Made by a program: the position numbers and the translations under genes. This document shows, piece by piece, positions 9,199-21,480 of a DNA stretch of 64,000 nucleotides. This DNA is from Closterium sp. NIES-65 (taxonomy: Eukaryota > Streptophyta > Zygnematophyceae > Desmidiales > Closteriaceae), in assembly GCA_948144175.1 (NCBI GenBank), contig CANXME010002006.1:434001-498000 (forward strand). The letters run 5' to 3'. Each line of letters begins with the position of its first letter. Position 1 is the stretch's first letter. The notes below the pieces were generated by a model. It did no database searches and was not told the origin of the DNA. It saw only the letters and a program-made list of their open reading frames with translations.

Positions 9199-12100
9199 AT
9201 GCGGCCCCATCGACGTCTGCGTGAGTCCCTCACGCCTCAGCAGCTGCGTGAGTGGTACGCTGGTTGGGGCTGTAGGGGTGGTGGCACTACTACTGCTACC
9301 ACTCCTGCTGCTTCTACTACTGGTGGCGGCCAGATGCAGCTCTCGCGACCCCCCCGCGCGTCTCTCACGCCTAAGCAGCTTCGTGAGTGGTACGCTCAGA
9401 GTGGAGGGTCTCTCAGTTCTGTTTGCTGCTCTTACATGATTCGCACTAGTGCTCGGACTGGTCAGCCTTGTGGGACACCTAGTCATACACAGTCCCGCTG
9501 CTTCGCCCGTCTGAGCGACGCCAAGCGTACCGTGTTTGGCGACGAGGCTGAGCTCCCCGACTGGGTGGAGTTGCTTAGGCAGAGGGTAGATATATTTGCT
9601 CTTGACTATGATGCTATTCTCACTGCCATGTATGCATTGCCTACTAGTGCTGACCGTGCCGGTCACCTGTGCGTACCGCCTGACCCGGGTATAGGACCTA
9701 CTGCTCTAGCTACTGGTGAGGCTGCTGCTGCTCTGGGTGCTAGTGAGTCTCCTGCTCCAGGTACAGGTGCGGCTGCTGCTCTAGGTGCTAGTGAGTATGC
9801 TTCCTCAGGTGCGGGTGAGGCTGCGCTCTCAGGTACCACGGTGGCTTCGGCCTCCCTCACTTTCACACTTGACTCAGGGGCTTCTCGCTCCTTCTTTCGG
9901 GACCGCACCACACTCACGCCGCTTGGTCGGCCTGTTGCAGTCTCCCTGGCTGACCCCTCTGGGGGTCCTGTCCTCGCTCACTTTTCCACTGTCCTCCCGT
10001 GTCCGGCTGCCCCCTCGGGCACCCTGTCTGGCCTGTACCTCCCCTCGTTCTCGACAAACTTGGTGAGTGGTGCAGACCTGCAGGATGCGGGGGTTCACCA
10101 GTTCACTCCTGCGAGTCAGCGGGTGACCCACTGCACGGACGCACGCACAGGCCGCCACCTGGCCACGTTCTCGCGTCGGCCGGGGTCGAGCCTCTACACC
10201 CTGACCACTGAGTCTCCTCCTGTCCCTGCGTCCGGTCAGGTAGCAGCGTCAGGTCAGGTGTTTGCTGCTGCGTCCAGGTCTGGTCCTGAGTCTGCCCCCT
10301 GCTCGTGTCGCCTCTTGTCTCACGAGACTCTCCTGTGGCACCACCGTCTTGGCCACCCCTCCTTGCCCCGTCTTCGGGGCATGGCTTCCCGTGTCCTTGT
10401 CTCTGGTCTTCCCCAGTCTCTCCCTCCCCTTCCTTCGGGACCAGGACCTTCCTGTGTCCCCTGTGTCGAGGGGCGCCTCAGGGCTGCTCCTCACTCCTCC
10501 CAGTTTCCCCCGACAGAGGCTCCTCTGCAGACACTTCACATGGACGTGTGGGGCCCGGCCCCCGTCCGTGGGCAGGGTCACGAGCGCTACTTCCTGTTGG
10601 TGGTTGACGACTACTCGCGTTACACCACAGTCTTCCCCTTGCGCAGCAAGGGTGCTGTCACTGAGGTGCTGATCGACTGGATCCGCGAGGCTCGTCTCCA
10701 GCTCAGGAGGAGCTTCGGCTCGGACTTTCCTGTTCTGCGTCTGCACTCTGACCGAGGTGGGGAGTTTTCCTCTCGCCTTCTCCGAGACTACTGTCGTGCA
10801 CAGGGGATCCGCCAGACCTTTACGCTTCCGGACTCTCCACAGCAAAATGGGATTGCTGAGCGCCGCATTGGCATGGTCATGGATGTCGCTCGTACGTCCA
10901 TGATGCATGCGGCTGCCCCCCATTTTCTGTGGCCGTTTACGGTTCGATACGCGGCGCATCAGCTCAACCTTCACCCCAGGGTCTCTCGGCCCGATATGTC
11001 CCCAGTGTTACTGTGGACGGGGAAGGTCGGCGATGCGTCTACGTTCCGTGTCTGGGGATCTCGGGCGTTTGTCCGCGACTTGTCTGCGGACAAGCTGTCC
11101 CCTCGTGCTGCTCCCTGTGTCTTCCTTGGCTTCCCCCCTGACGCTCCAGGGTGGCAGTTCTACCACCCCTCCTCTCGTCGTGTTCTGTCCTCCCAGGACG
11201 TCACGTTCGACGAGTCAGTCCCCTTCTACCGCCTCTTCCCCTACCGTACTCCTTCCCTCCCCCCCCCACCGGACTTCCTGGTGCCAGTTCCCCCCCCGGT
11301 AGACCCCCTCCCCCCTCAGGTTCCTGTCCCTTCAGGTGTGTCCCAGGTAGACACAGTCGAGCCAGTCGAGGTTGCTGCTGAGTCTGGTCCTGCTGCGGGT
11401 GCAGAGTCTGGGGGTGCTACGCCTGCGGGTGCTGAGCTTGGGGGTGCTGCTGCTGGGGGTGCTGAGCCTGGGGGTGCGAGGCCGGGGGGTGCTGAGCTTG
11501 GGGGTGCTGCTGCTGGGGGTGCTGAGCCGGGGGGTGCTACGTCAGGAGCTGCTGAGCCTGGGGGTGCTGAGCCTGGAGGTGCGTAGCCTGCGACTGCTGG
11601 ACCTGGGGGCTCTCCGGTTGCTCCGTCTCGGCGGGAGCCGCTCTCTCCACAGGATCTGCGCGAGTGGTTTGCTCGCCGCTGGAGGCGTGCTGCTAGAGCT
11701 GGAGCTCCTTCGACTGCTGAGGGTGCTGGTGCTGCCGGTCCCGGAGCTGCTGGGCCTGCGGGTCCTACTGGAGCTGGAGCTGCTGAGCCTGGGGGTGCTG
11801 AGTCTGGAGCTGTTGAGCCTGGGGGTGCTACGTCTGGAGCCGCTGAGCCTGGGGTTTCTCCTGGTGCTGCGTCTCGGCGGGAGCCCCTCTCTCCACAGGA
11901 GCTGCGCGAGTGGTTTGCTCGCCGCTGGAGGCGTACTGCTGGAGTTGGAGCTTCTTCGACCGTCGAGGGTGCTGGTGCCGCCGGTCCCGGAGGTGCTACG
12001 CCTGCAGGTCCTACTGGAGCTGGGGCTGCTGAGGGAGTTGGTGCTGAGCCTGCTGCTGTCTGTCCTGACGGTTGTTCTGCTGCTGGTGCTGCTGGAGGTA

Positions 12101-14427
12101 CTGCCGCTAGAGGTGTTGGTGGCGCTGGTGCTGCCGCTGAGGGTGCTGGTGCTGTCCCTGCTGAGTCTGGAGCTGCCGCGCGGCCTCGGCCGTACTTCGT
12201 TCCGCTTCTGCAGCAGGTTCTTGGTCTTTCTCCTCCGGTAGAGTGTCCACGGCCTGTCCAGTCGCAGTCACTGTTGGAGCCTACCTCCCCACTGCCTGCT
12301 CCCTCTCCTTACACTGGTCCTACTGGAGGTCTTGCTGAGCGTCGTGAGCCTGCGTCTCGTCCCGCGTCGCCTGTTCGTGCTGCCCGCGCTAGTGGTCGTG
12401 GTTCGCGTCCGCGTCCTCCTCCTGTCCCTGGCACGCACCGGATGTCTCTGCGTCCGTCCACTGCTCCTCTGCGTGCCCTTTTGCCTTCTCCTCCTGAGTC
12501 CTCCCTTCCTGTGCTTACCGACCCAGAGTCGGACTCCCTTCGTGCTGCCACTCCTACTGTCACGCGTCTGCTTGCTACTGTCGTCACTGACCCCTCTTTT
12601 CAGTCCGCTGCTGCGTCTGCTCTTGTCGCTGAGCTCGTCGACTTTGCTGCTCGCTGTCGTCTAGACTACGCTGCTAGTCTTGTTGCTGAGTCTGCGTCTG
12701 TCTGTCCTCCGTCCGTCGGGGGTGAGTGTGCTCTTGGCACGGACGTCCTAGAGGACAGGCAGGAGGAGTTCCAGTGTCTGGCTGCTGCTTCACCTCATCT
12801 CGCGTCTGTACTGCTTGCTCCTGAGGGAGACCCGGATGCACTAGACATCCCGACTCCGCGCTCTTACGCGGAGGCCGTAGAGGGTCCCTACTCCTCTCAG
12901 TGGGAGGCAGCTATGGAAGCAGAGATGGCTTCCTGGAAGTCCACAGGCACCTACGTTGACGCGGTTCACCCTCCTGGGGTGAACATCGTCAGTGGCATGT
13001 GGATCTTCAGGGTGAAGCGGCCGCCGGGCTCTCCACCTGTCTTCAAGGCGCGGTACGTCGCTCGTGGCTTCAGTCAGCGGCAGGGAGTTGACTACTTTCA
13101 GACCTTCTCTCCCACCCCGAAGATGACCACTCTTCGGGTGCTGCTACACATAGCCGCGCAGCGCGACTACGAGCTTCACTCTCTCGACTTCAGCACTGCG
13201 TTCTTGCAGGGTAGCCTGCACGAGGAGATCTGGCTGTGCCGTCCACCTGGCTTCACTGGGACTTTCCCTCCTGGCACCCAGTGGAGCCTCCGACGGCCAG
13301 TCTACGGTCTCCGCCAGGCACCGCGTGAGTGGCACGACACACTAAGGACTACGCTTGCGGCTCTTGGGTTCGCTCCTTCTACTGCTGACCCGTCGCTGTT
13401 TCTGCGCACCGACACTTCTCTGTCGCCGTTCTACATCCTCGTGTACGTCGACGACTTGGTCTTTGCCACAGCGGACACTGCTGGACTCGCCTACGTGAAG
13501 TCCGAGCTGCTGAAGAGACACACGTGCACAGACCTGGGTGAACTGCGCAGCTACCTTGGCTTGCAGATCACTCGGGACAGAGCACGCCGCACCATTACCT
13601 TGACTCAGTCACACATGGTGCAGCAGGTCCTTCAGCGCTTCGGCTTCACGTACTCCTCGCCTCAGGCCACTCCTCTGTCTACTCGTCACTCGCTCTCAGC
13701 TCTGCCTTCGGATGAGTCCGTAGAGTCGAGTGGCCCGTACCCAGAGCTTGTTGGCTGCCTCATGTATTTGATGACCTGCACACGACCTGACCTTGCATAC
13801 CCTCTTAGCATTCTTGCACGCTATGTTGCTCCTGGGAGACACAGACCAGAGCACATGGCTGCAGCGAAGAGGGTATTGCGCTACCTGTGCAGTACGTCGG
13901 GCATGGGGCTAGTGCTTGGAGGGCGGAGTCCAGTGGTCCTTACAGGTCACGCGGACGCTTCTTGGGCTGACGACCAGGCTACGCAGCGGTCGTCACAGGG
14001 TTACACCTTCAGCCTTGGTTCCGGCTCTGTCTCGTGGCGGGCTACTCGCTCGTCTTCGGTTCTCAGCTTCAGTTGTGAGGCTGAGATCTACGCAGGGGCC
14101 ATGGCTGCACAGGAGCTTCGCTGGCTCACCTACCTGCTGACTAACCTTGGAGAGCCGCCTCGTTCTCCTCCAGTGCTGTACGTAGACAACAAGGCCATGC
14201 TGGCCTTGTGTCGAGAGCAGCGTCTGGAGCACAGAACGAAGCACATTGCTCTTCGCTACTTCCTTGCTCGTGAGCTACAGCAGCGTGGACAGTTGCGGCT
14301 TGCGTACGTGGCCTCTGAGGCCAACACTGCTGATGTGTTCACCAAGGCACTCGCGCCTTGTGACCATCAGCGCTTCTGCACCCAGCTGGGTCTTGTACCT
14401 GTTTTGCCTCACTTGCTCTCCTCTTGA
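9199..14427 (+). pseudogene. Copia-C gag-pol, Gag core missing, one amber stop
   Basis: The frame opens at ATG 9199 and runs to TGA at 14425-14427, broken only by TAG at 11584-11586 in the repetitive linker. It starts directly with two LREW motifs (TPQQLREWYAGW, TPKQLREWYAQS) and the expanded zinc motif (about 9427-9503). The UBN2-type Gag core present in Copia-E, F and H is absent. Protease FTLDSGASRSFF is near 9863. The integrase has HHRLGH (10337), CVPC, LHMDVWGP, LHSDRGGEF and NGIAERR (10846). The linker is Ala/Glu/Pro/Gly repeats with two more LREWFARRWRR motifs. RT has YVDDLVFATAD near 13444, and RNase H ends in ADVFTKAL near 14330. Apart from the missing Gag, it is almost the same as Copia-H. 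Confidence 0.92.
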
Positions 14428-14634
14428 CCTCACTTGTACTGTCACATATATATACCTGCTCTTGCTTGTCTAGCTTTATATATATATGTCTGTACTCCTG
14501 CATGTGAACTGGCCTTTGGCCTTGCTCTTGTGCTCGGACTGTGTGGTGACTTTGTGATCCACCCTGAGCTTTGCTTTGCTTTGCTTGACTGGTCTTGTGA
14601 CCCCTTGTTCTCCCCCACTTTGCCTATGGGGGTG
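14428..14634 (+). other. Copia-C 3' untranslated region and polypurine tract
   Basis: The untranslated 3' segment holds AT-rich words (TATATATATAC) and a stretch conserved in Copia-E, F and H (GACCCCTTGTTCTCCCCCAC), ending in the polypurine tract CCTATGGGGGTG at the LTR. No gene is seen. Confidence 0.7.
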
Positions 14635-14769
14635 TGTCAGAACATATATATAGCTTATGCTATTGTGTAGGCTGTAGTGGGGTATCCCATAGGGGGTACA
14701 ACCCAACTAGGGTTTCCCATATGTACTCACTTCATTCATAGTTCATCGATTCTCGCTCTATTCTCCACA
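14635..14769 (+). repeat. Copia-C 3' LTR
   Basis: 135 bp, with no difference seen from the 5' LTR at 7619-7753. Confidence 0.95.
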
Positions 14770-14774
14770 AGGGA

Positions 14775-15089
14775 GAATGGAAGTACCTACAAGAACACAC
14801 AACAAATCATCATCAACACTATCTATCGGCAGCCCCTAACTGGCACCACTAGTCCCCACGTGCTAAACAATGGCAGCTCGCTAAAGCTTGAGTGGCACTA
14901 CCGAGATTGTGCAACCAACCACAGAAAAAGGAAGAGGAGGAGGGGAAGGAAGCCTAGAACTGCCCTAAATGTTTCAGGGATCGTCGCGCTCTCGGCCCGC
15001 CAGAGCCTCCCAGATCTTCCAATTTCGTCCTCGCCGTGGCGGCGAGGCAAACTTAAGGAGCTGTTTTCGTGGGTGTTGAGGTGCCGCTG
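14775..15089 (-). other. Host DNA, probable 3' flank of the secreted repeat gene
   Basis: This stretch is host DNA between Copia-C and the coding repeats. The minus frame of the repeats ends at a stop at 15090-15092, so this is downstream of the coding part. Nothing else recognisable was found. Confidence 0.45.
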
Positions 15090-15425
15090 CTACAGGTTGT
15101 CACAAGATGCTCCGCTATCTCCAGCTCTGCCAGTTTCACGGGCTGGAGCAGCTGATCCGCTGACTTGGTCGTCGTGGCTGTCAGTTTTAGAGAGGTAGGG
15201 GACGTGCTGGAGGTCCTGGTCGTGGTTGTCAGTTTCACGGCAGTGGGGGAGGTGGTCAACGTTTTCTCCAGTTTCAAAGAGGTAGGGGATGTGCTGGAGG
15301 TCCTGGTCGTGGTTGTCAGTTTCACGGCAGTGGGGGAGGTGGTCAACGTTTTCTCCAGTTTCAGGGAGGTAGGGGAAGTGCTGGAGGTCCTGGTCGTGGT
15401 TGTCAGGCGGTAGGGGAGGTGGTAA
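15090..15425 (-). pseudogene. Secreted repeat protein, copy B, 3' coding part (29-residue repeats)
   Basis: An 87-bp tandem repeat (units about 15231 and 15318) encodes on the minus strand 29-residue repeats with DNHDQDLQH, PYLFETGEN and VDHLPHCRET, then a tail ending ASCDNL and a stop at 15090. Because 87 is a multiple of 3, other frames are also open. I prefer this one because it has a plausible end and polar repeats without low-complexity threonine runs. Copia-D cuts the gene at 15425; the other half is at 29853-30232. Function is unknown. Confidence 0.45.
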
Positions 15426-15542
15426 TGTCAAGACAGCAAGCAGGGATGTTGCATTGAACGAAATGTGGGTACAAGTACTAACCCTAACATATGGGCTACC
15501 CCACTATAGCCTACACAGAACTAACACATATATAGTTCAACA
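15426..15542 (-). repeat. Copia-D 3' LTR
   Basis: 117 bp, TGTTGAAC...TTGACA on the minus strand. It is preceded in that direction by a polypurine-type stretch (CTCTGGGGGTG, reverse of 15543-15553). It is shorter than its 132-bp partner through an internal deletion around the ACCCTAA region. Confidence 0.88.
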
Positions 15543-18500
15543 CACCCCCAGAGGCAAAGTGGGGGAGAACAAGGGGTCACAAGACCAGACCACATGCAGA
15601 GGTATATATGCAACAACAGTACAGTGATCACTACCTAGCAAGAGTAAACATGCTGGTATACATATATAGATCACAGTACAACCAGAGTCTACAACAAGTG
15701 AGGACACGTAGGCACCAGGCCTAGAGCAGTGCAGAAGCACTGATGATCACTAGCTGGAAGGGCCTTGGTGAACACATCAGCAGTGTTGGCCCGGTTCGGC
15801 ACGTGAGCGACACGAAGCTGACCACGCTGCTGCAACTCTCGAGCAAGGAAGTAACGCAGAGCGATGTGCTTCGTTCTCTGCTCCAGTCTGTCGTCCTGAC
15901 ACAAGGCAATGGCAGCCTTGTTGTCTACGTACAGAAATGGAGGAGAACGAGGCCTCTATCCCAAGTCGGTCAGTAGGTAGGTAAGTCAGTATAACTCCTG
16001 TGCAGCCATGGCTCTGGCGTAGATCTCAGCCTCACAACTGGAGCTGAGAACAAAAGAAGAGCGTGTAGACCGCCAAAAAACAAAGCCAGAGCCAAGACTG
16101 AAGGTGTAACCCAGTGACGACCGCTACGTAGACAGGTCGTCAACCCAAGAAGCGTCCAAGTGCCCCGTGAGGACAACGTCACCCCGTCCTCCAAGCACGA
16201 GCCCCATGCCCGATGTACTGCACAAGTAGCGCATTACCCTCTTAGCAACATCCATGTGCACCTTTCGGTGCCTACCAGGAGCCACGTAGTGAGCCAGAAG
16301 GCCAAGAAGGTACGCAATGTCAGGACGAGTGCAAGTCATCAGGTACATGAGGCAGCCCACTAGCTCTGGATACGGGCCACTCGGCTCTACGGACTCGTCT
16401 GAAGGTGGAGCTGAGAGCGAGTGACCTGTAGCCAGAGGAGTGGCCTGTGCCAAGGTCCAGCTTAAGCCGAAGCGCTGAAGGACCTGCTGCACCATGTATG
16501 ACTGAGTCAGTGTGATGGTGCAGCGTGCTCTGTCCTGGGTGATCTGCAAGCCAAAGTAACTGTGCAGCTCACCCAGGTCTGTGCACGTGTGTCTCTTCTG
16601 CTGCTCCGACTTCACCAGGGCGAGAGCCATAGTGTCAGCAGTGGCAAAGACCAAGTCGTCGACGTACACAAGGATGTAGAACGGCGGCAGCGAAGTGTCG
16701 GTGCGCAAAAACAACGACGGGTCAGCAGTGGAAGGTGCAAACCCAAGAGCCGCAAGTGTCGTCCTGAGTGTGTCGTGCCACTCACGTGGCGCCTGGCGGA
16801 GACCGTAGACCGGCCGCCGGAGGCTCCACTGGGTACCAGAAGGGAACGACCCAGTGAAGCCAGGCGGGCGGCGTAGCCAGATCTCCTCGTGCAGGCTGCC
16901 CAGCAAGAAAGCTGTGCTGAAGTCAAGCGAGTGAAGCTCGTAGTCACGCTGAGCGGCGACGTGCAGCAGCACCCGAAGAGTGGTCATCTTCGGGGTGGTG
17001 GAGAAGGTCTGGAAGAAGTTAACTCCCTCTCGCTGACTCAAGCCTCATGCAACGTAACGAGCCTTGAAGACAGGCGGAGAACCTAGCGGCCGCTTCACCC
17101 TGAAAATCCACATGCCATCGATGATGTTCGCCCCAGGAGGGGGAACCTCGTCAACGTAAGTGCCTGTGGACTTCCACGATGCCATCTTTGCATCCATGGC
17201 TGTCTGCCACGGAGAGGAGTACTCACCCGCGATCGCCTTAGCGTAAGAGCGCGGGGTCGGGATGTCTGGAGCATCCGGGTCTCCCTCAGGGGCAAGTAGC
17301 ATGGCCACGAGATGAGGCGCAGCGGCTGCAAGACACTCAAGGTCCTCTTGCCTGTCCTCAAGGACGTCCGTGCCAAGAGCACTCTCATACCCGACGGATG
17401 GAGGATAGATAGACTCAGACTTAGCAAAAAGACTAGTGGCGTAGTCTAGACGACAGGCAGCAGCAAAGTCGACAAGCTCAGCAACGAAGGCAGACGCATT
17501 AGCAGACTCAAACGACGGGTCAATGACAACAGTGGCTAGCAGTCGTATGACAGTAGGGTGTTCAGCACAAAACCGGTCAGCAACTCCACGCAGAGAAGAC
17601 GCAGGAGGAGACGGCAGAGGAACACGCTGCGGAGCAGAGGACGGACGCAGAGCCATGAGGTGTGGGTCGGGGACACTCGGCGGACGCGGACGAGGAACAC
17701 GACGACCAGTGCGGACAGGCGAGACAGGACGCGACGCAGGCTCACGACGCTTAGCAAGACCTCTTGGCTGCTCAGTGTAAGGAGAAGGAGTAGGTAGCAG
17801 TGAGCCAGGCTGTAACGGAAGACCAGTAGACGACAGGAGGCTAAGAACCTGGTGAAGCATGGAGTCAGGCGGTGGCAGAGACGACGGAGACGGCGGAGCA
17901 AAGAACAGTCGTGGCTGTGCAGCGCCACCAGCACCAGCAGCTCCAGCACCAACAGCAGCTCCACAACCTCCAGCTCCAGCGCCTCCAATAGTAGCACCTC
18001 CAGCTCCCGTGACTCCAGCAGCAGCACCTCCAACTCCAGCGCTTCGAGCAACTCCAGAACCTCCAGCTCCAGCGACTCCAGCAGCAGCACCTCCAGCTCC
18101 AACGACTCCAGCAGCAGTACCTCCAGCTCCAGGGACTCCATCAGCAATACCTCCAGCTCCAGCGCCTCCAGCAGCTCCAGAACCTCCAGCTCTAGCGCCA
18201 CCAGTAGCAGCACCCCCAGAACCGGCACCTCCAGCCTCTCGGTCCCCAACTCCAGGGTCGACAGGACCAGCGCTAGGGCCTCCAGCAGCAGCACCCCCAG
18301 AAATGGCACCTCAAGCTCCAGGGTCTCCAACTCACGGTCGACAGCACCAGCTCCAGGGCCTCCAGCCCCACTACCTCCAGCACCACCACCCCTAGAGCTG
18401 ACACTTCCAGCTCCAGGAGCAGGTGCAGTCCCGGCAGCTCTAGCACCTCCAGTACAAGCACCTCCAGGACCAGAGACACCAGCACTCCTAGCGCCTCCAC

Positions 18501-20313
18501 GATTAGCAACTTCAGCAACACGACTCCTCAAGCGGGTACGCGACGCAAGCCACTCTCGTGCCTGCTGTGGTGAGATAAGCCCGCGCTGTGAAACGAGACC
18601 CAGAGGAACGCCAGCAGACTCAGCACCCCCAGCTTAAGGGTCAACTGCACCAGCTCCAGGGCCTCCAGCCCCAGTACCTCCAGCAGCAACACCCCCGGAG
18701 CCAACATCTCCAGCTCCAGGAGCCGTACCAGTCCCGGCAGCTCCAGTACCTCCAGTACGAGCACCTCCAGGACAACAGACACCAGTACTCCCAGCGCCTC
18801 CACGACAAGCAGCTCCAGCAGCACGACTCCGTAGGCGGGTACGCGACGCAAGCCACTCTCGTGCCTGCTGTGGTGAGACATGCCCGCGTCGTGAAACGAG
18901 ACCCAAAGGAACGCCAACAGACTCAGCTCCCCCAGGCTCCACACCCCGCGGCACCTCACGGACGGGCTCAGCACCCCCAGACTCCGCAGCCGCAGGCTCA
19001 GCACCCCCAGGCTCCACACTCCCCAGCACCTCACACGTAGGCTCAGCATCCTCAGAAGCAGCACCCCAAACAGTTCCTCCCGCAGCAGCACCTGAGTCGC
19101 TAGTGAACTCTACAGGCTCAACCAAGGGGGGCGGGTCTACCTACGACACACCTGAAGGAGCAGGACCCTGAGGCGGGAGGGGGTCTACCGGAGGGGACCT
19201 GGATCGAGGAAAAGCGGCGGGTGAGGGAGAGGGGCATTGCGGTATGGGAAGAGACGGTAGAAAGGAACCGACTCGTCAAAGGTGACGTCCTGAGAGGAAA
19301 AGAGACGGCGCGAGGTGGGGTGGTAAAACTGCCAGCCAGACGCGTCAAGGACAAAGCCAAGGAAGACTCAGGGAATGGTCCAGGAGGAGAGCTTGTCCGC
19401 AGACGTATCACGAACAAGGGCACGAGCACCCCAGACCCGGAAACGTGACGCATCGCCAACCTCCCTCGTCCAACGCAGTGTGGACGAGGTCTCCGGTAAG
19501 GAGACACGGGGCCAGAGGTTGAGCTGCTGCGCGGCGTACCGGACCGCAAACGGCCATAGAAAATGGGGAGCCGCCGCATGAATCAAGGAGGTACGAGCGA
19601 CCTCCATGACTAAGCCAATGCGCGCTCAGCAACCCCATTTTGTTGTGGTGAGCCCAGAAGCATGAATGACTGCTCGATGCCCTCCCTCTGACAGAAGGCC
19701 CGCAAGAGGTCGAAGGTGAACTCACCACCTCTGTCAGAGTGCAAACGCAAGACAGGAAGGTCATGGCGGAACCTGCGGCGGAGCCAGAGACGAACTGCTC
19801 GGATCCAAGGGATCACGACTGCAGGGATCTCACCTTTGGTGCGCAAGGGGAAGACCGTGGTGTACCGCGAGTAGTCGTCGACAACCAGCAGAAAGTACCG
19901 CTCACCGCCCTGTCCACGAACGCAGGCTGGGCCCCACATGTCCAGGTGGAGGGTCTGCAGAGGAGCCTCTGTCGAGGGAAACGAGGAGGAATGAGGAGCG
20001 GCCTGCTGCCGCCCCTCGACACAAGGAAGGCAGGGGGGCGCAGGCGAGGCAGGGAGGGGAGGGAGAGACCTGGGAAGACCAGACACAAGGAGGCGACGGT
20101 GCATGCCACGTAGACGTGGCAAGGAGTGGTGACCCAGACGGTGGTGCTAGAGAAGAGTTTGGTGGGACAGGGAGCGACACTCACAAGGGGAGGCTACCTG
20201 ACCTGACGCAGACACCTGACCAGTAGCAGCTACCTGAGGAGGCGCAGTCGTCAGTGTGTAAAGACTCGACCTTGGCCGACGGGTAAACGTGGCCAAGTGG
20301 CGGCCGGTCCGGG

Positions 20314-20457
20314 TGTCAAACATTATAGATGTTGTGTTAGTTTAGGCTACAGTGGGTTAGCCTATAGGGGGTACACAATTCTAGGGTTAGGTACTTGTAC
20401 TGTTTTCACTGCTAGTTCATTCATTCCTGTTCAGTTATTCCAACATGGTATAGAGCA
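20314..20457 (+). repeat. Copia-E 5' LTR (20314-20445) and primer-binding site (20446-20457)
   Basis: The 132-bp LTR TGTCAAAC...TTCCAACA is followed by TGGTATAGAGCA, the tRNA-iMet site with one base missing. The LTR contains the group core in diverged form (CCTATAGGGGGTACAC). Confidence 0.92.
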
Positions 20458-20534
20458 GGTCCTTCCTAGGACCGAAATTTTCTAAGGGCCCACCATTACG
20501 TAACTACCTACCTACCTACCTACCTGTACCCTAG

Positions 20535-21205
20535 GGCGCCTCGGCGTGTCACGCCCCTAGAGGCCCCTCTTGACGGCCCCGCGCTAGCCCCGTTCAGGCC
20601 CCGTCGGCCCCACGCCCGCTCTCCCTAGCGGCCCCGTTCAAGCCCCCTCGGCCCCTCTAAGGCCCCGTTCAGGCCCCGCGTTAGCCCCGTTCAGGCCCCG
20701 TCGGCCCCGTTTCAGGCCCCGTCGGCCCCGCGCTAGCCCCTCTCAGGCCCCGTCGGCCCCGCGCTAGCCCCATTCAGGCCCCGATCGGCCCCGCGTTAGC
20801 CTCGTTTCAGGCCCCGTCGGCCCCGTTTCAGGCCCCGTCGGCCCCGCGCTAGCCCCGTTTCAGGCCCCGTCGGCCCCGCGCTAGCCCCGTTTCAGGCCCC
20901 GTCGGCCCCGTTTCAGGCCCCGTCGGCCCCGCGCTAGCCCCGTTCAGGCCCCGTCGGCCCCGTGCTAGCCCCGTTAAGGCCCCGTTCGGCCCCGCGCTAG
21001 CTCCGTTCAGGCCCCGTAGGCCCCGTTTCAGGCCCAGTCGGCCCCGTTTCAGGCCCCGTCGGCCCCGTTTCCTGCCCCGTCGGCCCCGCGCTAGCCCCTT
21101 TAAGGCCCCGTCGGCCTCGTACTAGCCCCGTTCAGGCCTCGTCGGCCCCACGCTAGCCCCGCTCAGGCCCCGATCGGCCCCGCGCTCGCCCCTCTAGGGC
21201 CCCAA
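20535..21205 (+). repeat. Copia-E leader minisatellite (about 31 bp)
   Basis: Repeats of GTTCAGGCCCCGTCGG and CCCCGCGCTAGCCCC, giving a unit of about 31 bp with variants. The position matches the leader repeats of Copia-C, and the word GTTCAGGCCCC is shared with them. Confidence 0.88.
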
Positions 21206-21480
21206 CTGGCCCCGTGCCGACCTCGCCGACCCGTGCCCACCACCTAGAGGCCCCGGGCGGCCCGTTCCCGCCGCTCCTAGAGGCCCCGGGCGGCCCATTC
21301 CCGCCGCAGCCCGCGACCGCACCGAGCCGCGCGCCCCGAGCCGAACCGAGTGCCGCGAGCCGAGCCGCGCGACCCAGCCGAACCGCGCGACCCGACCTGA
21401 ACCGAGCCGCGCCGCCCTGCCCTCACTGGTTCGTCCTACCTGCTTCTTCTACTGCTACTGCTGCTATTTCTGCTGTTCCT

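Larger units (their letters stand above)
7614..14774 (+). mobile_element. Copia-C retrotransposon (7619-14769) with 5-bp TSD AGGGA
   Basis: A plus-strand Ty1/copia element of 7151 bp is bounded by 135-bp LTRs in which I see no difference. AGGGA flanks it on both sides (7614-7618 and 14770-14774). Its order is LTR, tRNA-Met primer site, GC-rich leader, shortened gag, protease, integrase, RT, RNase H, polypurine tract (CCTATGGGGGTG) and LTR. It lies between the two host copies of the secreted repeat gene. Identical LTRs indicate recent insertion, although Gag is incomplete. Confidence 0.95.

Noticed and set aside
11372-12241. Leu/Val-rich plus-strand frame over the Copia-C linker, and similar frames at 24775-25488 and 18273-18531
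   Set aside because: Out-of-frame readings of GCTGAGCCTGGGGGT-type repeats; the true frame is the Ala/Glu/Pro/Gly linker of Pol.
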